From Parvularcula sp. IMCC14364 (GTDB lineage: Bacteria > Pseudomonadota > Alphaproteobacteria > Caulobacterales > Parvularculaceae): a DNA stretch of 64,000 nt. The notes below the pieces were generated by a model. The model saw nothing but the letters and a program-made list of their open reading frames with translations. It was not told the origin of the DNA and did no database searches. This document shows positions 8,426 to 16,918 of the stretch, piece by piece. A program made the position numbers and the translations under genes. Position 1 is the first letter of the stretch. Each line of letters opens with the position of its first letter. The stretch lies in the NCBI RefSeq assembly GCF_030758415.1, contig NZ_CP132334.1, forward strand, positions 2,864,001 through 2,928,000, read 5' to 3'.

Positions 8426-9960
8426 CTGCCACACCAGACCTGTCTGCGGAAATTTCACCCCTCATTCTTGAACTCAATGAAGACGGCATTGAGCCACGCG
8501 AACGCCAGTCCAGACTTCAAGAAATTACCGCGAAATATGAAATGCACCTCCTGGAAAAAGCTGTGTCATATTTTCAGGCGACATATCCAATCCAAAGCGC
8601 TTCAAACATTCTGACGAGGCCCCAAACATACAGCTTTATTGCAATCGCGGTATGGTTGGCTGTGATGGCATATCTTTCACCCGAGATATTGCCTCCAATG
8701 ATCAGTACTGCTTATATAACTTACTGTCTGGTGCTTGCACTTCTGCGCTGCTGGCTTTTGCTGGAATCCGTCAGAGTGCCGGAAGCCCGGGCGGCGCCCC
8801 CTGAGCATAAAGCAGACTATGAGCTGCCCGTCATCACCATACTGGTTCCACTATATCAAGAAGCTGCAAGCGTTCCCTATATACATGAAGCCCTGTCCGC
8901 GCTGGATTATCCGCAGGACAAGCTGGATATAAAAATTCTTCTCGAAGAAAATGATCTAGGCACAGAAAAAGCTGCAAGACAATATTTTCTCGATACGCAG
9001 TATCATCTGATAGTTGTGCCCGATAGCGCGCCACAGACTAAACCTAAAGCCTGTAACTATGGTCTGTGGCTTGCACGTGGTGACCTTGTTGTCGTTTACG
9101 ACGCGGAAGACAGACCGGACCCTGACCAACTCCGCATAGCAGCAAAATTATTTGCCACTGCACCAGAGCAGGTTGCCTGCGCACAGGCACGTCTGAATTA
9201 TTATAACCCGGAACGTAACGGCCTCACACGACTGTTTACTCTGGAATACACTTTCCTGTTTGATACGCTGCTGCCTGTTTTCTGCCGCCACAACATGCCG
9301 ATACCGTTGGGGGGAACATCAAATTTCTTCCGCACACACGTGCTTCAGGAAATAGGTGGCTGGGATCCTTATAATGTGACCGAAGATGCTGATATTGGTC
9401 TGAGACTGAGCGATTCCAGCTATCGGACTACAATGCTGAATTCTACGACATGGGAAGAAGCGACCCCAGACATGAGAGGCTGGCTGCGCCAGCGGTCACG
9501 CTGGATCAAGGGCTATATACAGAAATGGCTGGTACATTTGCGCCAGCCAGGCGGATCCCTGATGAGTGGTCAATTCTGGCGCAAACAGGTCACCCTCCAC
9601 TTCGTCGTCGCATCCGTTATTGTTGCTGCTTTGATTAACCCGATATTCTGGCTGCTGTTCGTGCTGTGGCTTGCAGGCTTCCAGGGAATTGAGTCCAGCT
9701 TCTTTCCTGAACCTCTCGGCGGTCTGGCCGTCACAAGCTTTCTGCTCGGGAATTTCCTGCTGGTATATCTCTACATGATTGCTCCCCTGAACAGACGGTG
9801 GCTTCAGCATACGCCTTATGCCCTGCTGTTGCCGCTTTACTGGCTGTTGCAAAGCATCGCCGGATATATGGCACTGTGGCAGCTATGCCGAAATCCCTTC
9901 TATTGGGAAAAAACGCATCACAACCCGACAACAGAAATCCCGACTGATGCGCCCTATTGA
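8422..9960 (+). CDS. Cellulose-synthase-like GT2 glycosyltransferase (XagB type)
   Basis: 512 residues, GTG start overlapping the small gene upstream. Layout: a cytosolic helical N-terminus (1-65), two membrane helices (about 70-115), a GT2 domain (about 135-370), then four or so membrane helices to residue 490. Processive-synthase residues are all visible: the DxD-like DAED at 227-230, TED at 320-322 and QRSRW at 357-361. The C-terminal NPFYWEKT motif is typical of the XagB-like subgroup. It probably polymerises a sugar chain on the cytosolic side and threads it through the membrane. Sugar donor is unknown. Confidence 0.88.
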   Translation: MTATPDLSAEISPLILELNEDGIEPRERQSRLQEITAKYEMHLLEKAVSYFQATYPIQSASNILTRPQTYSFIAIAVWLAVMAYLSPEILPPMISTAYITYCLVLALLRCWLLLESVRVPEARAAPPEHKADYELPVITILVPLYQEAASVPYIHEALSALDYPQDKLDIKILLEENDLGTEKAARQYFLDTQYHLIVVPDSAPQTKPKACNYGLWLARGDLVVVYDAEDRPDPDQLRIAAKLFATAPEQVACAQARLNYYNPERNGLTRLFTLEYTFLFDTLLPVFCRHNMPIPLGGTSNFFRTHVLQEIGGWDPYNVTEDADIGLRLSDSSYRTTMLNSTTWEEATPDMRGWLRQRSRWIKGYIQKWLVHLRQPGGSLMSGQFWRKQVTLHFVVASVIVAALINPIFWLLFVLWLAGFQGIESSFFPEPLGGLAVTSFLLGNFLLVYLYMIAPLNRRWLQHTPYALLLPLYWLLQSIAGYMALWQLCRNPFYWEKTHHNPTTEIPTDAPY

Positions 9961-10945
9961 AAGTAAATTTCCGTCAGCCCTCGTTATGGGTTCAGCAAGC
10001 TTGCTCGTTGCAATGGCCATACTGCTATTCGGGTTCTCGCCATTATCCCAAGAGCAGCCTTCTGGGTATGGTTGGGCCATCAGTTTGCTGACATACCTGC
10101 AATCAACCATACCGATCGCTGTGTCGACCATTCTGCTGCTCACTTTTTTCAGTATAAGCACGGCTGTTACCATTACTTACACAAGGCAACCTTTAGTGCG
10201 ACTGTCCTTATCGAACATGGTCATGTTAGCCTTATGTCTGACGAACCCGTTGTTATTATGGTGCTTCACAAGTTCTGAAACTTATCTGATACCCTGCCTG
10301 TCGATGATCCTGTGGTCATTATGCGCGTCACTTCAGCAACGCACATTCTCACGCAACGCCGTCATTGTCGGCCTCTCACTGTTGGTATTGTTTTCTGCTG
10401 CAATGCCTTTTTTCTGGCTTGTACTGCCAGTACTTGCCAGTCTTACAGTCCTGATCTCACCGCGCCTTCTGATAAAACATCAACTGACACCCTTCCTGAT
10501 TATCATGATGCCGTTGATTTTCGCTGGTGCTGGCTTTTATTACTGGTTCTGGAGTACAGGCGAGGCATCTGATCTGTGGCGCTTCTTCACCAACGTCCGC
10601 GATACCAGCACAATCTGGGAGATACGCCATGAAGGCCGCTTCGCCTCAGCCATGGCAGAGATGGCGTGCTGGGCGTTGCTGATATGCCCCCTTGTTGTGC
10701 TTGGCCTGTTTCAGGCACCATCGGCCTTGAAGAAAAGGCTTTGTGGCTGCCTTGTTCTCATACCTGTATTGGGCGCCGCAATCGGAAGTGATTTTCATGC
10801 ACTCCCAACGCCCCTTCCTCATCTGGCGATGCTGGCCACAGCACATATCTGGATGTCCGGCGTGCTGAAGCCTTACCACGCTCTTGCCGGACACTATGTT
10901 TCATGGCTAGGGAGCTATCTTGCTATCTGGTATTATACCCCATGA
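9947..10945 (+). CDS. Polytopic membrane protein of the glycan cassette
   Basis: 332 residues from the ATG at 9947, which lies inside the 3' end of the glycosyltransferase (14-bp overlap). About eight to ten hydrophobic helices cover nearly the whole chain; no catalytic motif stands out. The pattern of paired helices resembles glycosyltransferase-associated or Dpm-like membrane proteins, but this is weak. The stop overlaps the dapF start (ATGA at 10942-10945), so it is coupled on both sides. Likely a partner of the synthase. Confidence 0.7.
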   Translation: MRPIESKFPSALVMGSASLLVAMAILLFGFSPLSQEQPSGYGWAISLLTYLQSTIPIAVSTILLLTFFSISTAVTITYTRQPLVRLSLSNMVMLALCLTNPLLLWCFTSSETYLIPCLSMILWSLCASLQQRTFSRNAVIVGLSLLVLFSAAMPFFWLVLPVLASLTVLISPRLLIKHQLTPFLIIMMPLIFAGAGFYYWFWSTGEASDLWRFFTNVRDTSTIWEIRHEGRFASAMAEMACWALLICPLVVLGLFQAPSALKKRLCGCLVLIPVLGAAIGSDFHALPTPLPHLAMLATAHIWMSGVLKPYHALAGHYVSWLGSYLAIWYYTP

Positions 10946-11796
10946 CCGACGCGTTATTTGATCTCACTGGCCTCCCATTCTGGAAAATGAATGGTCTTGG
11001 TAATGATTTCGTCATTGTAGACCTGCGCCGTACCAGCCACAGGATGACCGAGGAAGCGGCGATCACCCTTGGCGCGCGTGACGGCGCCTATGGATGCGAT
11101 CAGATCATTACGCTGGAGAGTCGCGCCGGTGAGCCTTACATGGGTATCTGGAATGCTGATGGTTCGGAGGCAGGTGCCTGCGGCAATGCTGCACGCTGCA
11201 TTGGCTGGCTGTTGATGAAAGAGAGTGGCGCCCAGGGTGTAGCCTTCCTGACCCCGGCAGGTGAGGTTGAAGCGCAATGGATTGGCAACGAACGTATCAG
11301 CGTTGATATGGGCGAGCCACGCCTGAAGTGGCAGGATATTCCCCTGGCAGAACAAATGGATGATACACGTTTCATTGATATCAAGCTGGGGCCTATCGAT
11401 AACCCGGTTCTCTGGGGGCCGTCTGCGGTCAACATGGGTAATCCGCACTGCATCTTCTTTGTAGATGATGTGAGCGCCCATCAACTCGATAAATTCGGGC
11501 CCATGATTGAGCATCATCCGCTTTTCCCGGAGCGGGCCAATATTTCAATCGCACAGGTGCGCGGACAATATGATATCCGTCTGCGTGTTTGGGAGCGTGG
11601 CGCTGGCATCACCAGAGCATGCGGCACGGCAGCATGTGCCGCTCTTGTTGCTGCAAACAGGCGACGCCTTACAGCGCGCAAGGCTAGCGTGGAACTTGAT
11701 GGCGGCACACTGGCGATTGAATGGCGGGAGAGCGACGATCATGTCATCATGGCCGGGCCGGTAGAGTTGGAGCATCAGGGGACTCTCAGTCGTTAA
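10942..11796 (+). CDS. dapF: Diaminopimelate epimerase
   Basis: 284 residues from the ATG at 10942. It converts LL- to meso-diaminopimelate for lysine and peptidoglycan. Opens with FWKMNGLGNDFVIVD. The two catalytic cysteines are visible in GACGNAARC (about residue 76) and RACGTAACAAL (about residue 226), with the substrate-binding VNMGNPHCI between them. Start chosen because it overlaps the preceding stop by 4 bp and gives the family length. dapD lies at 41.7 kb, so the succinylase branch of the pathway is used. Confidence 0.96.
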   Translation: MTDALFDLTGLPFWKMNGLGNDFVIVDLRRTSHRMTEEAAITLGARDGAYGCDQIITLESRAGEPYMGIWNADGSEAGACGNAARCIGWLLMKESGAQGVAFLTPAGEVEAQWIGNERISVDMGEPRLKWQDIPLAEQMDDTRFIDIKLGPIDNPVLWGPSAVNMGNPHCIFFVDDVSAHQLDKFGPMIEHHPLFPERANISIAQVRGQYDIRLRVWERGAGITRACGTAACAALVAANRRRLTARKASVELDGGTLAIEWRESDDHVIMAGPVELEHQGTLSR

Positions 11797-11850
11797 ACTG
11801 TCCACCCGCCAAGACTTGCACACTGCAATCTGATACCGCATGTATCCCCG

Positions 11851-13182
11851 ATGAGTGATCGACCAACCAGCAATCACGGAGCAGCAACCGAAGTCGTCAG
11901 CATGGGCTGTCGGCTGAATGGTTATGAGTCCGAGAAAATGGCCGCTCACGCAAAAAATGCCGGGTTACAGGATGCTGTCATTATCAACAGCTGCGCTGTC
12001 ACCAATGAAGCGGTGCGTCAGACCCGGCAGAAAATCAGGCAAGCCAAAAGAAACACCCCTGATAAAAAAATTATCGTCACAGGGTGTGCTGCGCAGATTG
12101 ATCCTGGCAGTTTTGAACTGATGCCGGAAGTAAGTGCTGTAATCGGAAATGCCCAAAAAATGCAGGCCGATATATGGAAAACACTCGGCCACAAGCCTGC
12201 TGAAACTTCTCTGGTTTCTGACATTATGGCAGAAACCACACTAACCACCGCACAACCTGACCCTTCAGCATCGAAACGCACCCGTGCATATGTCCAGATT
12301 CAAAATGGCTGCGATCACCGCTGCACTTTCTGCATTATTCCATATGGGCGCGGCAACAGCCGTTCTGTACCGATTGAAGAGGTGATTTCAGAGGTGCGCC
12401 AGCTCACTCAGGCTGGCACTCGAGAAGTGGTACTCACAGGCGTGGATATAACCTCTTATGGGCCAGACCTGCCGGGAGAACCAGATCTCGGCACGCTTGT
12501 TGCACGCCTGCTGGCAGCCGTTCCGGATCTGCCGCGCTTGCGGCTCTCCTCCATTGATGAGGCAGAAATAGACGAGCGACTTTTTGAGCTGCTCGTGACT
12601 GAAGAACGCATCACACCATATCTTCACCTGTCGCTGCAATCCGGCGATAATATGATCCTTAAACGCATGAAACGACGGCATACGCGTGAGCAGGCGATCG
12701 AGTTCTGTCGCAAAATCAGCGCGTGCCGCCCGGAAATGGCGTTTGGTGCAGATATTATTGCCGGTTTCCCGACGGAAACTGAAGAAATGTTTGAAAACTC
12801 TGTTTCACTCGTGAGCGCGTGCGACCTGTCGTATTTGCATGTTTTCCCGTACTCCCCCCGGCAGGGGACACCAGCTGCCCGTATGCCACAGCTGGATCGC
12901 GAAACAATTAAAGACCGGTCGCGGCGCTTGAGGGCAGCAGGAGATGCCGCTTTGTCAAAACATCTCGACAGCCTCGCAGGACGTTCGTTTGAAGTGCTGA
13001 CTGAGAAAGCGACAGACACAGCAAAACTGGCACGCGGTCGATTGGCAAATTTTGCGGAAGTGACATTTGATCCGAAAGGCGACATGAGCCTTCTGGACCC
13101 CGGGCATCTCGTCAAAGTGATGCTGACCGGTCATGACGGGCGTATTTTGACAGGATCGCCAGTGGAGAAAACAGTACAGTGA
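11851..13182 (+). CDS. mtaB: tRNA t6A37 methylthiotransferase MtaB
   Basis: 443 residues. A radical-SAM methylthiotransferase that makes ms2t6A at position 37 of tRNAs reading ANN codons. The N-terminal UPF0004 domain carries the three auxiliary cluster Cys (MGCRLNGYE, NSCAVT, TGCAAQ). The radical SAM motif is CDHRCTFC near residue 153-160, followed by IPYGRGNSRS. A TRAM-like region lies at the C-terminus. The ribosome site before ATG 11851 is poor, but the MGCRLN motif sits only 18 residues in, so a later start is unlikely. It overlaps ftsY by 4 bp. Confidence 0.94.
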   Translation: MSDRPTSNHGAATEVVSMGCRLNGYESEKMAAHAKNAGLQDAVIINSCAVTNEAVRQTRQKIRQAKRNTPDKKIIVTGCAAQIDPGSFELMPEVSAVIGNAQKMQADIWKTLGHKPAETSLVSDIMAETTLTTAQPDPSASKRTRAYVQIQNGCDHRCTFCIIPYGRGNSRSVPIEEVISEVRQLTQAGTREVVLTGVDITSYGPDLPGEPDLGTLVARLLAAVPDLPRLRLSSIDEAEIDERLFELLVTEERITPYLHLSLQSGDNMILKRMKRRHTREQAIEFCRKISACRPEMAFGADIIAGFPTETEEMFENSVSLVSACDLSYLHVFPYSPRQGTPAARMPQLDRETIKDRSRRLRAAGDAALSKHLDSLAGRSFEVLTEKATDTAKLARGRLANFAEVTFDPKGDMSLLDPGHLVKVMLTGHDGRILTGSPVEKTVQ

Positions 13183-14660
13183 GCGAAAAAAAAGGGTTTC
13201 TCGGACGCCTCTTTGGCCGGGACAAGAAACCAGACACCGAAGAACAGGGCCATACGCCTGAAAACGATGCGGACACGCAGGGTGTAGAACAGCTGCCAGC
13301 GGACGATACGACTCATACTTCGAGCGAGGCAGATCCCGCTCCCGAACCTGCAACTCAAACAACATCTTCGCTCGACGAAGAGCCTGCAAAGGAAAAACCC
13401 GGATTTTTCAGCGGTCTTTTTGGCGACGGGGGCAACACAGAAGAAACTAAAAGCGACGCGCCATCTATTGATGAGGCTGCGATTATCTCAGAACGTCGCG
13501 AGGTGGCAGAGAAACTGACCACGCAGGTACGTCATGAACTGCAAACGGCTTTCGCCGGAAACGCAGAAAAGTTCACAGCTAGATTGCAAGAAGAAACAAT
13601 CCCGCCGCTCATCCAGGAGGAGAGAACAGAAACTGCTGATGAGTTTGAAATAGAAATTGAGGCCGAAGAAACAGCGCCGGATCTGCCCGATATGCCGGAG
13701 CTGGAAGAACCAGAGCCGGAGAAGAAACGCGGGTTCTTTGGACGCCTGACTCAAGGCCTGTCTAAATCATCTGCAAAATTATCGGGTGGTGTCAGCGCTA
13801 TTTTCACCAAGCGCAAACTTGATGACGACACGCTGGAAGAACTGGAAGATCTGCTGATTACGGCAGATCTTGGCGTGCCAGCCGCAACACGCATCACCAC
13901 GGCGCTGGCGAAGGACAAGTTCGACAAGGAAATCAGCGATACTGAAGTACGAAAGGTCCTGGCCGAAGAAATCGCCGGTAGCCTTCTGCCCCTTGAAAAA
14001 GACATCATCATCAATCCAGCCAACCGGCCTCATGTGATCTTGATGACAGGCGTGAATGGTGCAGGCAAGACAACGACTATTGGCAAACTGGCCCGGAAGT
14101 TTTCTGGTGAAGGAAAGTCTGTCATGCTGGCAGCCGGTGACACATTCCGGGCAGCAGCGATCGAACAACTGGCTGTATGGGGAGCGCGCGTCGGTGCACC
14201 AGTTATTTCCCGTGCCGTTGGCGCGGATGCCGCTGGCCTTGCCTATGACGCATTGCAGGAAGCACGGGCACAGAATATCGATGTGCTCATGATTGACACC
14301 GCAGGGCGTTTGCAGAATCGCACCGAACTGATGGATGAACTGGCCAAAATTGTCCGTGTGATCCGCAAACTCGATGAGACGGCACCACACGACACCATTC
14401 TCGTGCTCGACGCCACGGTTGGCCAGAATGCCATTAGCCAGGCTGAGGTATTCACCCAGATCGCAGGCGTATCCGGCCTGATCATGACTAAACTGGACGG
14501 CACCGCGCGCGGCGGCGTTCTTGTGGCTCTGGCTGACAAATTCAGCCTGCCCGTACATTATGTTGGCGTCGGCGAAAGTGTCGAAGACCTGCAACCATTC
14601 AGCGCTGAAAACTTTACAAGAGCGCTCACAGGCATCGAGGAACTGACGGTAAAGTCATGA
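13179..14660 (+). CDS. ftsY: Signal recognition particle receptor FtsY
   Basis: 493 residues, GTG start overlapping the mtaB stop. It is the SRP receptor GTPase for co-translational membrane targeting. A long acidic N-terminus (about 1-195) contains three copies of a short amphipathic motif: KGFLGRLFG (5-13), PGFFSGLFG (74-82) and RGFFGRL (184-190). The NG domain follows, with G1 GVNGAGKTTT (291-300), DTAGRLQNR near 375 and TKLDGTARGG near 440. The last motif copy sits at the usual membrane-binding helix before the N domain; the other two are extra. It is coupled to yciB by ATGA. Confidence 0.97.
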   Translation: MSEKKGFLGRLFGRDKKPDTEEQGHTPENDADTQGVEQLPADDTTHTSSEADPAPEPATQTTSSLDEEPAKEKPGFFSGLFGDGGNTEETKSDAPSIDEAAIISERREVAEKLTTQVRHELQTAFAGNAEKFTARLQEETIPPLIQEERTETADEFEIEIEAEETAPDLPDMPELEEPEPEKKRGFFGRLTQGLSKSSAKLSGGVSAIFTKRKLDDDTLEELEDLLITADLGVPAATRITTALAKDKFDKEISDTEVRKVLAEEIAGSLLPLEKDIIINPANRPHVILMTGVNGAGKTTTIGKLARKFSGEGKSVMLAAGDTFRAAAIEQLAVWGARVGAPVISRAVGADAAGLAYDALQEARAQNIDVLMIDTAGRLQNRTELMDELAKIVRVIRKLDETAPHDTILVLDATVGQNAISQAEVFTQIAGVSGLIMTKLDGTARGGVLVALADKFSLPVHYVGVGESVEDLQPFSAENFTRALTGIEELTVKS

Positions 14661-15451
14661 CAGAATCAAAACCCAAAAGAGAGAAGCTGACCGGCACACC
14701 TAAAATGCTGGTAGAGCTTGGTCCGCTGGCAGCATTTTTTATTGGATATTTCATGGGCGGCCGCATTGGCCCGGTGCTTGATCGGACCTTCGGCACGCAG
14801 ATGTTCAGTGAAGGGGGCGATGGTGTATTCGTCGCTACCGCACTTTTCATCCCTGTGTGGATGGTCGCAAGTGTCTATTCGGTCTGGAAGGAACGCAGTA
14901 TTTCCCCGATGCTGGTCCTAACCGGCATACTGGTAATAGGCTTTGGGTCACTGACACTGATCTTTCAAAGCAAGATTTTCTATTATGTGAGATCCACACT
15001 TGTGTATCTGCTGTTTGCTGGCCTACTGGGCGGCGGCCTCATGATCAAACGGATATTCCTGAAAATGATCATGGGAGAGGCCCTGAATTTACCGGATACG
15101 GCATGGCGCACCCTAACATGGCGGTTTGTTTGGCTTTACCTCGCATTGGCAGTTGGTAATGAGATCTTGTGGAGAACCATGACGCCAGGTTGCTTGCCTG
15201 ACGTGCCATGTGACGGGGAAGCCTGGTATGTACGGATTGAAACCTTCGGTTTCATGGTACTTATTTTCCTGTTCATCATTGCTCAAACACCCTTCATTTC
15301 GAAACACCTGATTGAAGAAGACGCCCCAGAAGGTGCCCCCTCAGCACCCGGTGATAACCTGCAGTTGAAAGATATGGGCGAGACAGGACAAGGAACCTCA
15401 CGCGAACAACAGGGCATACCTAATGCTAAAGACCGCCCGGAGGGTTCGTGA
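14657..15451 (+). CDS. yciB: Inner membrane septation protein A family (YciB/IspZ)
   Basis: 264 residues. The core (about 15-215) has five or so membrane helices with the family stretches ELGPLAAFFIGYFMGG and FQSKIFYYVRSTLVYLLFAG, then MGEALNLPDTAWRTLTWRFVW-type cytosolic loop. Members affect envelope integrity and septum width; the exact activity is unknown. A 45-residue hydrophilic tail extends past the family core. It overlaps ftsY by 4 bp, and its 3' end overlaps the convergent NUDIX gene by 26 bp. Confidence 0.93.
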   Translation: MTESKPKREKLTGTPKMLVELGPLAAFFIGYFMGGRIGPVLDRTFGTQMFSEGGDGVFVATALFIPVWMVASVYSVWKERSISPMLVLTGILVIGFGSLTLIFQSKIFYYVRSTLVYLLFAGLLGGGLMIKRIFLKMIMGEALNLPDTAWRTLTWRFVWLYLALAVGNEILWRTMTPGCLPDVPCDGEAWYVRIETFGFMVLIFLFIIAQTPFISKHLIEEDAPEGAPSAPGDNLQLKDMGETGQGTSREQQGIPNAKDRPEGS

Positions 15452-15959
15452 ACGGCGCAAAATCATCGTTGTCTTTTGACTGATCATACTGCTTCAGTGC
15501 CCAGTAGACGCTGGGAAAAGCAAGGTCCGTCCACGGGATTTCCGACCAATTGAAAAGGCCCACCGCTTCACTTTCCGGCCCGGCTGCAATGGTTTCAGGG
15601 TTGATAAGCCTTGCACGAAACATAATCTGCACCTGAGAGATATGTGGCACGCTGTATGTTGCCAACACACGGTCAATAGCAAGTTCAGCACAGGCCTCTT
15701 CCTGCGCCTCACGCATGGCAGCTTCTTCAAGGGTTTCCTTCAACTCCATAAATCCGGCCGGTAGTGTCCAGAAACTTTTTCGTGGCTCAATTGCACGTTT
15801 GCAGAGCAAAATCTGCTCACCTGCAACCGCGACAGAACCAACAACGATTTTAGGGTTCTGGTAATCAATAAAGCCACAGCGCGTACAGACGGACCGTTCC
15901 ATGTTATCATCTTCGGGCACTCTTCGCGCAAACTCTGGTTCAAGATTATCGGTAGTCAC
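15426..15959 (-). CDS. NUDIX hydrolase with zinc-ribbon half
   Basis: 177 residues from a GTG at 15959 with a GGAG ribosome site; the longer upstream frame is not protein-like. The N-terminus has CTRCGFIDYQNPKIVVG, the zinc-ribbon lead-in of NudC/ADP-ribose-type NUDIX proteins. The NUDIX box is complete (GFMELKETLEEAAMREAQEEAC). Likely hydrolyses a nucleoside-diphosphate-X compound such as NADH or ADP-ribose; substrate not determinable. Its last codons overlap the yciB 3' end on the opposite strand. It is divergent from the MarR gene. Confidence 0.88.
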   Translation of the reverse strand: MTTDNLEPEFARRVPEDDNMERSVCTRCGFIDYQNPKIVVGSVAVAGEQILLCKRAIEPRKSFWTLPAGFMELKETLEEAAMREAQEEACAELAIDRVLATYSVPHISQVQIMFRARLINPETIAAGPESEAVGLFNWSEIPWTDLAFPSVYWALKQYDQSKDNDDFAPFTNPPGGL

Positions 15960-16055
15960 CGTGCTTTTTCTCCTTGCCCGAAAATCGAAATTTGGGTAAT
16001 TCTGGTCACAGATAGTTTGTTTTACCCATTTTTTTTCAAAAATTGTGGAAAAATG

Positions 16056-16088
16056 TTGCAAAACCTGCCGACACTGGACAGGTTGCAA
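16056..16088. promoter_or_regulatory. Interrupted inverted repeat, candidate MarR operator
   Basis: TTGCAAAACCTG (16056-16067) and CAGGTTGCAA (16079-16088) form an inverted repeat with a two-base bulge. It lies in the 254-bp divergent spacer between the NUDIX and MarR genes. TTGC/GCAA half-sites are common in MarR-family operators. The spacer is otherwise AT-rich with no ORF. Confidence 0.4.
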
Positions 16089-16213
16089 ATGTTTGTTAAC
16101 AGATAAAAGGCAAACAGTGCACCCAGGAGCTATTGAAGAAATCCTTCTCATCTTGCTCCGCATACACAAGCAACGTCGTAAGGCGCTGCCCTACAACAGA
16201 CAAGAGGAAAACA

Positions 16214-16840
16214 ATGGCTAAATTCTCGCTGCAAAAATCACCGGGCCACCTTATTCGCCGTGCCCAACAATATTCATACGACCTGTATGCCAAAGAAGTT
16301 GGCAAAACAGGCCCAACCCCACGTCAGTTTGCTGTTCTGCACACTGTCTCCGAAGATGAAGGCTTGAGCCAGACTGATCTCGTCCGCAAGACTGGCATTG
16401 ATCGCTCTACACTCGCAGACATGATCTCTCGCCTGATCAAAAAAGGCTACCTCGCTCGCCAACGTACAAAAACAGACGCACGTGCCAATTCAGTCAAGCT
16501 GACTGCGGCCGGTAAAAAAGTGCTGACATCAGCAACAGCTAAAGTTGTGAATGCAGAAACAGCGGCGCTGAATGTACTGCCTAAAACACAGCAGGCTGCT
16601 TTCATGAAAGCACTGGCAACTTACGCAGAGGCTCTCGACAAGATCGAAGCTGAGCAAATGGCACCAAAGAAACGTGCACCACGCAAGAAAGTTGCGAAAA
16701 AAGCGCCAGCCAAAAAAGCTGCGAAAAAAGCACCAGCAAAACGCGTTGTGAAAAAGAAAGCGCCAGCCAAAAAAGCTGCCGCGAAGAAAGCACCAGCAAA
16801 ACGCGCGGTGAAAAAGAAAGCGACACGCAAGAAAAGATAA
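16214..16840 (+). CDS. MarR-family regulator with histone-H1-like lysine tail
   Basis: 208 residues from the ATG at 16214 (AAGAGGAAA site). Residues 1-145 are a MarR winged helix: LIRRAQQYSYDLY helix, TPRQFAVLHTV, recognition helix GIDRSTLADMISRLIKKGYL and a wing with RTKTDARAN. Residues 150-208 are almost only Lys, Ala, Pro and Arg in repeated AKKAPAKK/KAPAKR blocks, like histone H1 or AlgP tails. The tail should bind DNA without sequence preference. It probably controls its own promoter and possibly the divergent NUDIX gene. The tail DNA is internally repetitive and may vary in length among strains. Confidence 0.9.
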   Translation: MAKFSLQKSPGHLIRRAQQYSYDLYAKEVGKTGPTPRQFAVLHTVSEDEGLSQTDLVRKTGIDRSTLADMISRLIKKGYLARQRTKTDARANSVKLTAAGKKVLTSATAKVVNAETAALNVLPKTQQAAFMKALATYAEALDKIEAEQMAPKKRAPRKKVAKKAPAKKAAKKAPAKRVVKKKAPAKKAAAKKAPAKRAVKKKATRKKR

Positions 16841-16879
16841 GAGTTTGGCTGCTCGCAGCCTGATCTTTACGAGATAAAC

Positions 16880-16910
16880 AATGCCGCCGGTTTTTATCGG
16901 CGGCATTTTT
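16880..16910 (+). terminator. Terminator between marR and xth
   Basis: Perfect 10-bp stem (16880-16889 with 16898-16907, GCCGCCG core, loop of 8) with five T on the plus strand ending at 16910. It ends the MarR transcript and, since the convergent xth stop is at 16919, may act in both directions. Confidence 0.85.
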
Positions 16911-16918
16911 CATGCGTT

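Noticed and set aside
8292-8489. 65-codon minus-strand frame over the small membrane gene
   Set aside because: It lacks a membrane or domain pattern and a ribosome site, whereas the plus frame is coupled to the synthase.
13779-14594. 271-codon minus-strand frame
   Set aside because: Shadow of ftsY; the sense frame has complete GTPase motifs.
16660-16830. Tandem DNA repeat
   Set aside because: The repetition is explained by codons of the Lys/Ala/Pro tail of the MarR protein; it is not a mobile or CRISPR repeat.
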